Assembly (NCBI GenBank): GCA_964458185.1
Contig: CAYWFG010000011.1
Coordinates: 1 to 64,000, forward strand
Direction of reading: 5' to 3'
Origin: AB-137-C09 sp964458185
Lineage (GTDB): Bacteria > Pseudomonadota > Zetaproteobacteria > Mariprofundales > Mariprofundaceae
DNA: 64,000 bases
Each line of letters opens with the position of its first letter. Position 1 is the first letter of the stretch. The notes beneath the pieces were generated by a model that was not told the origin of the DNA, searched no databases, and saw only the letters and a program-made list of their open reading frames with translations. Below are positions 28,971-38,111 of the stretch, one piece after another. Both the position numbers and the translations under genes were made by a program.

Positions 28971-30387
28971 GGCTATCCCCTTCGGGCAATAAATCATACT
29001 TATCACATAAATAACGCATTTTATCTTTAGAGCGATTACCAAAACCCAACCAACGCCCTGCCCTCGCCTTGATATGTTGATTCCGTTGCAAGGCCTCTTG
29101 CAACAGCCTCTTTTCAAATTCAGCCAGTGCTTTATCAGCACGAACACCAGAATCTGGCAATAAACTAAACCATTGCTCCAAAGCATCGTGGGTTAATGAG
29201 GCATTGGCAGCATGATCCAAAGAAGGTAAAGTTTCGACAATCGAACTGTTTGCTAACACCACAGCCCGTTCAATGACATTTTCTAATTCGCGCACATTAC
29301 CTGGCCAACTGTAACGTGCCATTTGCTCCATGACAATATCAGAGAAACCTTCAACTTGGCGACCGCACAAGGCAGCTTTTCGCAAGCGAATAGCCTCACA
29401 AAGCAGGGGTAAATCTTCAAGATGACTGCGCAGCGGCGGCACATGGATTTCTAATACGTTAATGCGGTAATAAAGATCATCACGAAACACATGATCGCGC
29501 ACTAAGGCTTCAAGGTCTTCGGTGGTGGAGCAAAACAAACGAACATCACAACGAATCATTGATTCACCACCAAGCCGAGAAAATTCACCATGCTCCAACA
29601 CACGCAATAACTTTGCCTGAATCGCCCGTGGAAGGCTGGAAATTTCGTCCAAAAACAAGGTGCCGCCACTGGCGCGTTCAAACCAACCCAATTTGCGCTT
29701 TTCAGCACTGGGGAAAGCCCCTTTCTCATGCCCAAACAATTCATTTTCTAAATGCTCTTCGCTCATTGCAGCACAATTAATGGCAATAAAGGGTGCTTTA
29801 AAACGTCCGCTTTGCAAATGCAATTGATTGGCAACCAGCTCTTTACCACTGCCTGTTTCACCTCGAATCAATACACTTGATGGCGTAGCTGATATATTGG
29901 CAATCTGTAGTCGCAATGCTTGCATCGCTGCTGATTCGCCAAGCAGTTGGTGATTTACATGAATTTGTAAGGCATGCTTTAACTCTTGCTCACGCAGTTT
30001 TGAGCTAAAAAGGCTGATTCCCCGATCAATCGCTTCATGCACTTCATCAGGGTTAAAAGGCTTGCCAAAAAAGTCAGATGCCCCTAAGTTCATCGCTTGT
30101 TGTGCCAGTTCACGTTCATCATGCCCTGTAATCACCACCACAGGTGTTTCAGGGCTATCTTGCTGCAAACGCTGCAAATAAGCCATACCAATTTGCGGGT
30201 TATCAGGTTCAGGCGGCAAGGCAAGATCAAGCACCAATAAATCCACACGATGCGAAGATAAAGCCTCATCAGCCGTTACCACATCACCTGCTTCAATCAC
30301 TTGGTATTGGCTTTTTAACAACAACCGTAGATTGAGGCGATTAATTTCATTGTCATCAACAATAAGAACCGTACGATGAAAAGGCAT
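28963..30387 (-). CDS. NtrC-like response regulator with altered GAFTGA loop (PrsR-like)
   Basis: The 474-residue protein has a receiver domain with phospho-acceptor D54 (LLVLDLALP), an AAA+ domain with Walker A GETGSGKE (176-183) and Walker B LFLDE (244-248), and a Fis-like C-terminal helix-turn-helix region (about 420-470). The architecture matches sigma54 activators and the PEP-CTERM PrsR group. The sigma54-contact loop, normally GAFTGA, reads GAFPSA (residues 223-228), so sigma54 activation may be lost or altered. It sits 39 bases downstream of the kinase gene, its likely partner. Targets are unknown. Confidence 0.88.
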   Translation of the reverse strand: MPFHRTVLIVDDNEINRLNLRLLLKSQYQVIEAGDVVTADEALSSHRVDLLVLDLALPPEPDNPQIGMAYLQRLQQDSPETPVVVITGHDERELAQQAMNLGASDFFGKPFNPDEVHEAIDRGISLFSSKLREQELKHALQIHVNHQLLGESAAMQALRLQIANISATPSSVLIRGETGSGKELVANQLHLQSGRFKAPFIAINCAAMSEEHLENELFGHEKGAFPSAEKRKLGWFERASGGTLFLDEISSLPRAIQAKLLRVLEHGEFSRLGGESMIRCDVRLFCSTTEDLEALVRDHVFRDDLYYRINVLEIHVPPLRSHLEDLPLLCEAIRLRKAALCGRQVEGFSDIVMEQMARYSWPGNVRELENVIERAVVLANSSIVETLPSLDHAANASLTHDALEQWFSLLPDSGVRADKALAEFEKRLLQEALQRNQHIKARAGRWLGFGNRSKDKMRYLCDKYDLLPEGDSHG

Positions 30388-30426
30388 GGTTAGACTCCTG
30401 TGTTCGCTAAAGAGGTTATTATAATC

Positions 30427-31731
30427 TCACGCCCCATGCTGCCATAAAGGAAGACGAATGATGAAGGTGGAACCTTTCCCCTTTCCTGCACTTTCTGCAC
30501 GCAATTGACCACCATGGGCAACAATCATACGCTCACTCAAGTATAAACCAACACCCAAACCACTTTCTTTGTTGGTAGAAAACAATTGAAACAAATGGTG
30601 TTTTAAAAATACCGCATCAATGCCGCAACCTTGGTCACAGACACTGATCTCAATACAATGTTGATCCATAATCATGGTGCTAACATATAATTTTCCCTGT
30701 TGATCCATCGCAGCAACCGCATTATCAAACAAATTATTCATCACCGACTCAACCATATCAGCATCAACCATACTCATGGCAGTTTCATCATACTGACATG
30801 CTACATCAATGCCTTCTGGCCATAAATGATTATCAATAATAGTTTGCACCAAATCATTGATATTATGCGCCTTTAAACGCGGTTGAATGGGTGCATTAGG
30901 GTCTGCCATGCGTTGCATCACCGATTGCATACGTGAAACCACCTTGCGAATGGCAGCTACCATGCGATGTGTTTCTTCTTCATCCAATTTTCCTGATTGC
31001 ATGTGATGCGCTAAAAAAGAAAGGTCATGCAAACGATTTTTAAGGTCATGCGAATGCAATTGCGTGGTGATACGCACCAGCGAATCCAACCGCGCTTCTT
31101 GCACCTGTTGGCAAGTTAACCGTGCATGCTCCAAACTCATGCTGGCAAAACGTACAATGCTATTTAAATTTTCCATTTCTTGATGATCGACAGGCCAGCC
31201 ATCACGGCGTGCACCCACATGCAAGCTGGCATGGGTTTGATGGTATTCCATGCTAAGGGTTAATTCATAGACAGGATCTTCATCATGCTCTTGGGTGGGG
31301 GCAGGGGCATTATTGGGGTAACAAAACTGGCGCGCGCCTTCATTGAGTACAATGGGTTCACGACCAATAATATCAGCCATGCGTTGCAGCAATGTGATTT
31401 CAATACTTTCTGCGGGTAATCGGGCTAAATCGCCTGCACCAAGGTCACGAATAGCTTGCAGGGTGTTGATGCGTTGACGGTAAAAAAGTTTGTCAACCCA
31501 TCGCTGCAACAGATGAACAATCGGTAAAAATAATAACGAGGTAATAAATGTTGCCAACACCATCGCCCATACTGAAACAGGATGAGCTGTGATTGCATAC
31601 CATGCAGATTCACTAACAATTAGCAGCACATAAAACAACACCAACGCCGTCACACAAGCTGCAATATAAACCAATGACTGAATCAGCCAATACATGGTGC
31701 GGCGGATATGTTTAGCATGAAGTTTCATCAT
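30427..31731 (-). CDS. Membrane sensor histidine kinase (PrsK-like)
   Basis: The 434-residue protein has two N-terminal transmembrane helices (about 14-37 and 50-72), a short GAF-like linker region, a dimerisation helix with the phospho-acceptor in HDLKNRLHDLSF, and an HATPase domain with NLFDNAVAAM, DQGCGI and GLGVGLYLS. The HDLKN box instead of HExxN is characteristic of the PrsK group of kinases. The full PrsK has a much longer membrane region; this one is short. Its ATG overlaps the bioH stop by four bases, an odd coupling of biotin synthesis and signalling genes. Confidence 0.88.
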   Translation of the reverse strand: MMKLHAKHIRRTMYWLIQSLVYIAACVTALVLFYVLLIVSESAWYAITAHPVSVWAMVLATFITSLLFLPIVHLLQRWVDKLFYRQRINTLQAIRDLGAGDLARLPAESIEITLLQRMADIIGREPIVLNEGARQFCYPNNAPAPTQEHDEDPVYELTLSMEYHQTHASLHVGARRDGWPVDHQEMENLNSIVRFASMSLEHARLTCQQVQEARLDSLVRITTQLHSHDLKNRLHDLSFLAHHMQSGKLDEEETHRMVAAIRKVVSRMQSVMQRMADPNAPIQPRLKAHNINDLVQTIIDNHLWPEGIDVACQYDETAMSMVDADMVESVMNNLFDNAVAAMDQQGKLYVSTMIMDQHCIEISVCDQGCGIDAVFLKHHLFQLFSTNKESGLGVGLYLSERMIVAHGGQLRAESAGKGKGSTFIIRLPLWQHGA

Positions 31732-32420
31732 TGATTCCTTGCTTGATCAATCATCGTGCGAATGTTTTGTGCATCCGTCCATGGTAGTGCATGACAGCCA
31801 TCTGTGATGATTGAAGATTGAACGTGAGGCAGATGCGTCACTAAAAAAGATCCTGCGGCTGGCGGCACTACGGCATCATGGTTGCCATGCAATAACCAAA
31901 CAGGGCATGATATATCCGTTAATTGATGGCGAACATCCCAAGTTTTTAATAAATCTAATCCAGCGGATAAACCTTGTGTTGTTGCTGTGTTGGGTGGTAT
32001 AGATGGTAGGGACTTACCACCCTTTACCATCAATGCACGAAAACGCCGCAAAAGTTTATGATGGTCACGGATGATGCCTTGTTGATAGCCATGCAAGGCA
32101 ATCGCACTTACCCCATGTGACCAATCATCGCGCTGCATGAAACACGGGGTTGTGGCTAGCAACACCAATGAATGAACACGCGCAGGCATGCGCAATGCCA
32201 TTTGCATTGCTATTTGCCCACCTAGCGACCATCCCACCAAACAAACAGCAGTATTCGGTAATTGTGCCAACAATGCATCAACCCAATCACTGGGAGGGAC
32301 AGAAGCAGCGTCATCATGTCCCGGTAATGACAAGGTTATTGCATCAGTAGCATGCAATGACTGCCAACATTGCGCGCTTTGTCCCCAGCCATGAATCAAT
32401 ACCAATGCTGGTTTCATCAT
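31728..32420 (-). CDS. bioH: Pimeloyl-ACP methyl ester carboxylesterase
   Basis: This 230-residue alpha/beta hydrolase has the nucleophile elbow GWSLGG (Ser65), an acidic residue in HGNHDAVVP and a histidine in DGCHALPW. The N-terminal HGWGQSAQCW and ATTPCFMQRDDW segments are typical of BioH, which removes the methyl group that disguises pimeloyl-ACP before BioF acts. It overlaps both neighbours by four bases (ATGA), downstream of bioF and upstream of the sensor kinase. Confidence 0.92.
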   Translation of the reverse strand: MMKPALVLIHGWGQSAQCWQSLHATDAITLSLPGHDDAASVPPSDWVDALLAQLPNTAVCLVGWSLGGQIAMQMALRMPARVHSLVLLATTPCFMQRDDWSHGVSAIALHGYQQGIIRDHHKLLRRFRALMVKGGKSLPSIPPNTATTQGLSAGLDLLKTWDVRHQLTDISCPVWLLHGNHDAVVPPAAGSFLVTHLPHVQSSIITDGCHALPWTDAQNIRTMIDQARNQ

Positions 32421-33595
32421 GAATGCAAGACCTCACTCAAGGTGTTAATTTGTGCATGCGTATGATTGGCTGATAGCGTGATTCGCAATCTTGCTGTTCC
32501 TTTTGCCACCGTCGGCGGGCGGATAGCAGGAATAAAAAATCCTGCATCATGCAATGCCTTGGCAGCTTGCATCGCTGCGCTATCGTCACCCATCATCAAT
32601 GGCTGAATTGGCGTGCGAGAAGACAATAAAGGCAAGTCTTGGCAGCACTGTAAAAAATAATCAATATTACCATGCAATCGTTGACGAAGTTGATCTTTTT
32701 GCAACAAAGGCAACGATACTTGCATCGCTGCAATCATGGCTGGCGGTAAGGCGGTGCTATAAATCATCGTCCGCATGCGCTGGGTTAACCCTTCAATGAT
32801 TGCCGATGAAGCCACTATAAAAGCACCATAACCCCCGAAGGCTTTGCCGAACGTACCCGTTTCAATCAAGCGAGGATGACCGCATATGCCTGACTCAGCA
32901 GTTAAACCAGCACCACGGTTGCCAATGCAACCATTGCCGTGGGCATCATCAAAAACAAGCCATGCATCGTATGCTTCAGTGAGCTTGATTAATGCTGCTG
33001 TATCTGCTTCATCACCATCCATGCTAAAGACACCGTCCGAAACAATGATGCGTTGATCACGGCTGCTTTTTTTCAGCATATTCTCCAGCGCGGTAAGATC
33101 TCGGTGCGGATAACGATGAAGTTTTGCGCCCGATAAGCGGCAACCATCAATCAACGAAGCATGATTCAAACGATCGGAAAAAACATCGCTATGGCGTGTT
33201 GCCAAGGCTTGCAATACGCCAATGTTAGCCAGCATACCAGAGCCAACCAGCAAACAAGCTTCAGCACCCTTCCACTTCGCCAATGCTTGTTCCATGGCAT
33301 GAAACAACGCATCATCACCACTGATATAACGTGAACCACCACTGCCTAGTCCATGGCTTTGCAAGGCAGTGATAGCAGCAGCAACAACCATGGGGTGATT
33401 GCGTAAACCAAGGTAATCATTGCTAGCGAAATTGCATAAACGGCGACCGTTAACGGTAATGACCTGCCCGTCTTGCGTTGATGCCAATAATCGACGACGA
33501 CGATCAGATGAAATTTCATGCCACCATGAGGGAATATTGTTGTCTGCGAAGCCCATGCAAGGCATGCTTGCAGCCATGGGCATGCTGTCAACCAT
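32417..33595 (-). CDS. bioF: 8-amino-7-oxononanoate synthase
   Basis: This PLP-dependent enzyme condenses pimeloyl-ACP with alanine in biotin synthesis. PLP-lysine motif TGTFGKAFGGYGAF, SDGVFSMDGDEAD, FDDAHGNG and NDYLGL are all present. The start is uncertain: a TTG at 33601, ATG at 33595 or ATG at 33556 are in frame; I chose 33595. The divergent comF gene starts only a dozen bases away, so both promoters would have to lie inside the opposing coding regions unless the shorter start is used. bioA, bioB, bioC and bioD are not in the window. Confidence 0.94.
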   Translation of the reverse strand: MVDSMPMAASMPCMGFADNNIPSWWHEISSDRRRRLLASTQDGQVITVNGRRLCNFASNDYLGLRNHPMVVAAAITALQSHGLGSGGSRYISGDDALFHAMEQALAKWKGAEACLLVGSGMLANIGVLQALATRHSDVFSDRLNHASLIDGCRLSGAKLHRYPHRDLTALENMLKKSSRDQRIIVSDGVFSMDGDEADTAALIKLTEAYDAWLVFDDAHGNGCIGNRGAGLTAESGICGHPRLIETGTFGKAFGGYGAFIVASSAIIEGLTQRMRTMIYSTALPPAMIAAMQVSLPLLQKDQLRQRLHGNIDYFLQCCQDLPLLSSRTPIQPLMMGDDSAAMQAAKALHDAGFFIPAIRPPTVAKGTARLRITLSANHTHAQINTLSEVLHS

Positions 33596-33607
33596 CGACA
33601 ATCCACA

Positions 33608-34333
33608 ATGACAATAAACTGGAAAAACATCCCATCATGGGTCTTTCCTGCCTGTTGTCTGTTTTGCAATCAACGCTTGCCCACCACAGATCACGGCTGT
33701 TGTGGTCATTGTTTATCTCATATCTCCCCATGGTCGCCCCATCATTGCCAGCGTTGTGGTCGTGTATTGCCCGAAGCTTTAGGGGGTGGACCTTGTGGTA
33801 CTTGTTTGCAGCAAGCACCCGCTTACCTTTCAAGCTTCAGTCTCTACCAATACAAGGGGGCAGTAAGGGATGCCTTATTGCAATGGAAACGCGAAGGTCA
33901 TGATGCTGCCATTCATTGGCTATTGGATACTGCGACACCTGCCATGCAAGACGTGATTCATACGGATGATTTATTGCTACCGATTCCCATGCCTTTGTCT
34001 CGCATGCGGCAATCAGGGCTGCATCATGCTGCCGATTGTTGTCGCTATCTTGCAGCCCAATACCGTTGTGATTGGCAATGGCGACTGCTGCGCAGGGTCG
34101 GCAGACAAATACGACAATCCAGTCTTCATGCCGACGAGCGGCAAAAAAATATGCGCGCAGCATTTACCCTTGACCCCCAGTACTTACCCCTGACAAAGCA
34201 CTATCGACGAATTTGGTTGGTCGATGATATTATCACCACAGGCGCAACCATGAACCATGCTGCCCTTTGTTTGAAACGGCATGCTATTAGCACCCATGCA
34301 TGGTCGTTAACACACACGCCGATACGTGATTAA
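33608..34333 (+). CDS. comF: ComF/GntX family phosphoribosyltransferase-like protein
   Basis: The 241-residue protein has an N-terminal zinc-finger-like cysteine cluster (ACCLFC, CCGHC, CQRCG, CGTC) and a C-terminal PRTase fold with the PRPP motif WLVDDIITTGATM. ComF proteins are needed for DNA uptake in naturally competent bacteria, and the E. coli relative GntX supports use of DNA as nutrient. No other competence genes are near. It diverges from bioF with almost no gap. Confidence 0.92.
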   Translation: MTINWKNIPSWVFPACCLFCNQRLPTTDHGCCGHCLSHISPWSPHHCQRCGRVLPEALGGGPCGTCLQQAPAYLSSFSLYQYKGAVRDALLQWKREGHDAAIHWLLDTATPAMQDVIHTDDLLLPIPMPLSRMRQSGLHHAADCCRYLAAQYRCDWQWRLLRRVGRQIRQSSLHADERQKNMRAAFTLDPQYLPLTKHYRRIWLVDDIITTGATMNHAALCLKRHAISTHAWSLTHTPIRD

Positions 34334-34441
34334 AGTCACGGTTTCTTGCTATTGTAGGCATGGCTCTTAGCTTTTGAAAACTTATTGTCGTTGTTTGGTA
34401 TCTTAGGCAGCGATCAACTTAAAACCTTCGTGCTTGATGTG

Positions 34442-34472
34442 TGCGCCGTTTGATTAAAACGGCGCATTTTTT
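34442..34472 (+). terminator. Rho-independent terminator between comF and glmS
   Basis: A perfect ten-base stem (TGCGCCGTTT at 34442-34451 and AAACGGCGCA at 34457-34466) with a five-base loop is followed by six T residues (34467-34472). It ends comF transcription, or that of a short RNA starting in the 108 bases after the comF stop. The 180-base gap contains no ORF. Confidence 0.85.
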
Positions 34473-34513
34473 GTGTTTGTTATCATTACCTTGTTGCTAA
34501 AGGAATTGTTATT

Positions 34514-36334
34514 ATGTGTGGAATTGTTGGCGCAGTTGCGCGAAAAAACATTGCTTCTGTCTTACTTGATGGATTATCTCGATTAGAGTACCGTGGTTAT
34601 GATTCAGCAGGTATTGCTTGCATTGCCCCCAACACAGGCATGCAACGCACCCGTGCCATGGGAAAGTTGATTAATTTACGCAAACGTTTGGTGGGGCAGC
34701 CTTGTGATGGCACCATTGGTATTGGTCATACCCGTTGGGCAACCCATGGTGTGCCTGCCGAAAAAAATGCCCACCCGCATTTGTGTGAGTCTTTTTCGTT
34801 GGTGCATAATGGCATTATTGAAAACCACGATGTATTAAGACAAGGGCAAACTGCCCATCATTTTGAATCGCAAACTGATTCAGAGGTGATTGCTCATTTA
34901 TTGCACGATGAATCTGCACAGGGCGGAACATTACTAAGCATTGTTCAACGCAGCGTGGCAGCACTGCAAGGCTCGTATGCCTTAGCAGTCATTCATGCCA
35001 GCGAACCTGACACCATGGTGGTTGCCCGCGAAGGAAGTCCTTTGGTCATCGGTGTGGCTGATGATGCCTATTATATTGCTTCTGACATCCTTGCTTTACT
35101 ACCCGTCACTAACCGTTTTATTTATTTAGAAGAAGGTGATATTGCCGCCTTACAGTACAATGCGGTAAGCATCATGAACAGCAAGGAAAAAAAAGTTATT
35201 CGCCCTGAAGTTATATCCACCTTGAATCCTGAAACGGTTGGCAAAGGCGAATACCGTCATTTTATGCTCAAAGAAATTTATGAGCAACCCAAAGTGATTG
35301 CCGACACCTGCGAAGGGCGATTGATGCATGATCATGTGCTTGATGAAATCCTTGGCCCGCAAGCTGCAACTTTATTGGATGGCATCAAACAAATTCATAT
35401 TGCTGCTTGTGGCACCAGCTACCATGCAGGGCTAACCGCACGCTATTGGTTTGAAGAAATCGGTGGCGTTGCTTGCCGTGTTGAAATTGCCAGTGAATTG
35501 CGCTACCGCCACCCTGTTATTGCTGATGGAACATTATTGATTGTAATTTCACAATCGGGTGAAACTGCCGATACATTGGCTGTATTGCGCAATGCTAAAA
35601 CAATGGGTTACACTGCTACCCTTGCCGTCTGCAATGTGCCAGAAAGTTCCATGGTGCGTGATGCGGATGGTGTATTGATGACCCGTGCAGGTCCTGAAGT
35701 TGGTGTCGCATCGACCAAAGCATTTACCACGCAACTGGTGGCATTGATGCTGCTGGTGATTGTGATAGGACGACGCTTTTCGTTGGACGCTGCGCGTGAA
35801 TCCTTGTTGGTTGAGCAATTGCGTAATCTCCCCGCCAAGGTAAAAATAGCGTTGCAACATGACCCTGCCATTCAAGCATTAGCCAGTGATATTGCCGACA
35901 AAGATCATGCCTTGTTTTTGGGTCGAGGCACAGGCTACCCTGTCGCCATGGAAGGTGCGCTGAAGCTTAAAGAAATATCCTATATTCATGCCGAAGCTTA
36001 TGCCGCAGGTGAATTAAAACATGGGCCTTTGGCGTTGGTTGATGAAAATATGTCAGTGATTGCAGTGATGCCCGATGATGCATTATTAGAAAAAATAAAA
36101 TCTAACTTAGCCGAAGTTAAAGCGCGTGGTGGTCGCTTGTATGTCTTTAGCAATCATCAATCAATGCCTTGTGACGATCAAGTGACCATACTGGATATTG
36201 GTGTTAAACCTGCTGACTTAGCCCCTGTGGTGTTTACCATTCCACTGCAATTACTATCTTACCATGTTGCTGTATTGCGCGGAACAGATGTTGATCAACC
36301 CAGAAACCTAGCCAAATCCGTTACCGTGGAATAA
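34514..36334 (+). CDS. glmS: Glutamine-fructose-6-phosphate aminotransferase
   Basis: The 606-residue enzyme makes glucosamine-6-phosphate for peptidoglycan and LPS. The N-terminal nucleophile Cys2 (MCGIVGAVA) begins the glutaminase domain, with GHTRWATHG and HNGIIEN; two SIS domains follow with CGTSYHAGL and SQSGETADTL, and the C-terminus DVDQPRNLAKSVTVE is canonical. AAGGA lies ten bases before the ATG. The catalytic RNA glmS riboswitch of Gram-positives is not seen upstream. recD begins seven bases after the stop. Confidence 0.97.
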   Translation: MCGIVGAVARKNIASVLLDGLSRLEYRGYDSAGIACIAPNTGMQRTRAMGKLINLRKRLVGQPCDGTIGIGHTRWATHGVPAEKNAHPHLCESFSLVHNGIIENHDVLRQGQTAHHFESQTDSEVIAHLLHDESAQGGTLLSIVQRSVAALQGSYALAVIHASEPDTMVVAREGSPLVIGVADDAYYIASDILALLPVTNRFIYLEEGDIAALQYNAVSIMNSKEKKVIRPEVISTLNPETVGKGEYRHFMLKEIYEQPKVIADTCEGRLMHDHVLDEILGPQAATLLDGIKQIHIAACGTSYHAGLTARYWFEEIGGVACRVEIASELRYRHPVIADGTLLIVISQSGETADTLAVLRNAKTMGYTATLAVCNVPESSMVRDADGVLMTRAGPEVGVASTKAFTTQLVALMLLVIVIGRRFSLDAARESLLVEQLRNLPAKVKIALQHDPAIQALASDIADKDHALFLGRGTGYPVAMEGALKLKEISYIHAEAYAAGELKHGPLALVDENMSVIAVMPDDALLEKIKSNLAEVKARGGRLYVFSNHQSMPCDDQVTILDIGVKPADLAPVVFTIPLQLLSYHVAVLRGTDVDQPRNLAKSVTVE

Positions 36335-36341
36335 TCACTGC

Positions 36342-38111
36342 ATGCATACCTTGCCCCCACTAAGCCGTGCTTTTGCACGTTTTATAGCCCAACAAAGCGG
36401 TCAAGCGATAGATGCGATTGTGCCGCGCACCGCAGCTTGGCTAAGTTTGAGCAACCAACAGGGGCATGTATGTTTGAATATGGCAGAAAAAAGCAATCAG
36501 CCGTGGTTTGATACGCCTGATGGTGAGGTATTCGCGCCATTGCTGGCTGCATGGAAGCAGGCACTGCAAGAAAATATTTGTATCACCGAACCAACAGGCT
36601 ACGCACCCATGGTATTGTGCGGTGACTTACTCTACCTTCATCGCTTTTATACCGATGAATCGCGGCTTGTTGATGCCATTGCATCACGCCTTAAAACACC
36701 GATAAGTTTCGACCCTCAAACACTCCATGATGCGCTGCTGCGTATTTTTGATACGCAGTTAACAGGCGAGCAAGCACAAGCGGTTGCTTTGGCAGCAAGT
36801 TCATCGTTCACTGTTATTTCAGGTGCCCCCGGAACAGGAAAAACCACGTCGTTGGTTAAACTACTGGCAGTATTATTGATGCAACAACCCACCATGCATA
36901 TCAGGCTTGCTGCCCCCACAGGCAAAGCCGCAGCACGGATGATGGAAGCCATTGGCGAAAAGCGTGGTGATCTGCATGTCGATGCCTCCGTGGGAGCGTT
37001 AATCCCCACGGAGGCATGCACTATTCATCGCTTATTGGGCTTTGATGGTCGCAGCTACCGCTACCATGTGGATCATCTATTATCGTTGGATTGTTTGATC
37101 ATTGATGAAGCCTCTATGATTGATTTACCGTTGATGGCACGCATTGTTGACGCATTACCCCGCCATGCCCGTCTTATATTACTGGGTGATCGTGATCAAC
37201 TCGCATCTGTTGAAGCAGGCAGTGTGTTGGGCGATATGACAGGGCATGGCACAACGATTAACCACAGTAAAACCACCCATGACTGGCTGACAGCATTGGC
37301 ACAGGGAAAACCGAGAAAACGCATGGATACAATCCCCCCTATTGGCGATGCCATTGCTTTATTAACCACCAGCTACCGTTTTTCATTAGGTAGTGGCATT
37401 GCTTGTTTGGCAGCGGCAACCAATGCAGGTGATGCTACTGCTGCATGCACTTGTTTTGAGCAATTTTCTAGCGGTATTGCATGGCAGCACGAAACGTCAG
37501 ATCTAATAGCGCAAGCGGCTAAGCACTTTGCTGAATGTTATAGCCCAACGGCTGCCGAAACACTGCATGCGTTGGCATCGTTTCGTGTATTGTGCGCCAT
37601 CAAAAAAGGATCGTATGGTGTAGCAGGAATCAACCATCGGATTGCAGCATCGCTGCGGGCGCAGGGGCTTGTGCAAGGAGTACATGGCATGTTGATGATG
37701 ATTACCGTCAATCATGCAGGGTTGGGGTTGTTTAATGGCGATGTAGGATTAATCTGGCGCGATGATGCAAGTGGCGATATGCAAGCACATTTTCATCAGC
37801 TTGATGGTGGCATACGAATACTTCCACTGCTTTCGTTGCCTGCCTACATACCAGCATGGGCAATCACCGTGCATAAAGCCCAAGGCTCGGAATTTAATCG
37901 CGTGGTCTTGGTGTTGCCTGACGATACAGAAAACCCCTTGCTTGGCAGAGAGTTATTGTATACGGCAATCACCCGCGCACGCCAACACTTCATGCTCTAT
38001 GCTACACCTGCGGTATTAACAGCGATGGTGGAGCGAAAACTTCAGCGCAGTAGTGGCTTGGCTGCCCGTTTAGGCTGGCAAGCTGAAGCTTACGCCAAGG
38101 ATAATCGCTGA
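36342..38111 (+). CDS. recD: RecBCD subunit RecD (5'-3' helicase)
   Basis: This superfamily 1B helicase of 589 residues has LTGEQAQAVALA, Walker A GAPGTGKTTS (161-170), IIDEASMIDLPLMARIVDAL, LLGDRDQLASVEAGSVLGD, and the C-terminal VHKAQGSEFNRVVLVLP and YTAITRARQH. These match RecD of the RecBCD type. Its position between glmS and mutL, about 25 kb from recC-recB, is unusual because the three are usually neighbours. Its stop shares one base with the mutL ATG, so mismatch repair and recombination genes are coupled here. Confidence 0.95.
   Translation: MHTLPPLSRAFARFIAQQSGQAIDAIVPRTAAWLSLSNQQGHVCLNMAEKSNQPWFDTPDGEVFAPLLAAWKQALQENICITEPTGYAPMVLCGDLLYLHRFYTDESRLVDAIASRLKTPISFDPQTLHDALLRIFDTQLTGEQAQAVALAASSSFTVISGAPGTGKTTSLVKLLAVLLMQQPTMHIRLAAPTGKAAARMMEAIGEKRGDLHVDASVGALIPTEACTIHRLLGFDGRSYRYHVDHLLSLDCLIIDEASMIDLPLMARIVDALPRHARLILLGDRDQLASVEAGSVLGDMTGHGTTINHSKTTHDWLTALAQGKPRKRMDTIPPIGDAIALLTTSYRFSLGSGIACLAAATNAGDATAACTCFEQFSSGIAWQHETSDLIAQAAKHFAECYSPTAAETLHALASFRVLCAIKKGSYGVAGINHRIAASLRAQGLVQGVHGMLMMITVNHAGLGLFNGDVGLIWRDDASGDMQAHFHQLDGGIRILPLLSLPAYIPAWAITVHKAQGSEFNRVVLVLPDDTENPLLGRELLYTAITRARQHFMLYATPAVLTAMVERKLQRSSGLAARLGWQAEAYAKDNR

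Noticed and set aside
28971..29186. Longer form of the small exported protein
   Set aside because: The added part lies wholly inside the AAA+ regulator gene, while ATG 28970 starts a clean signal peptide.
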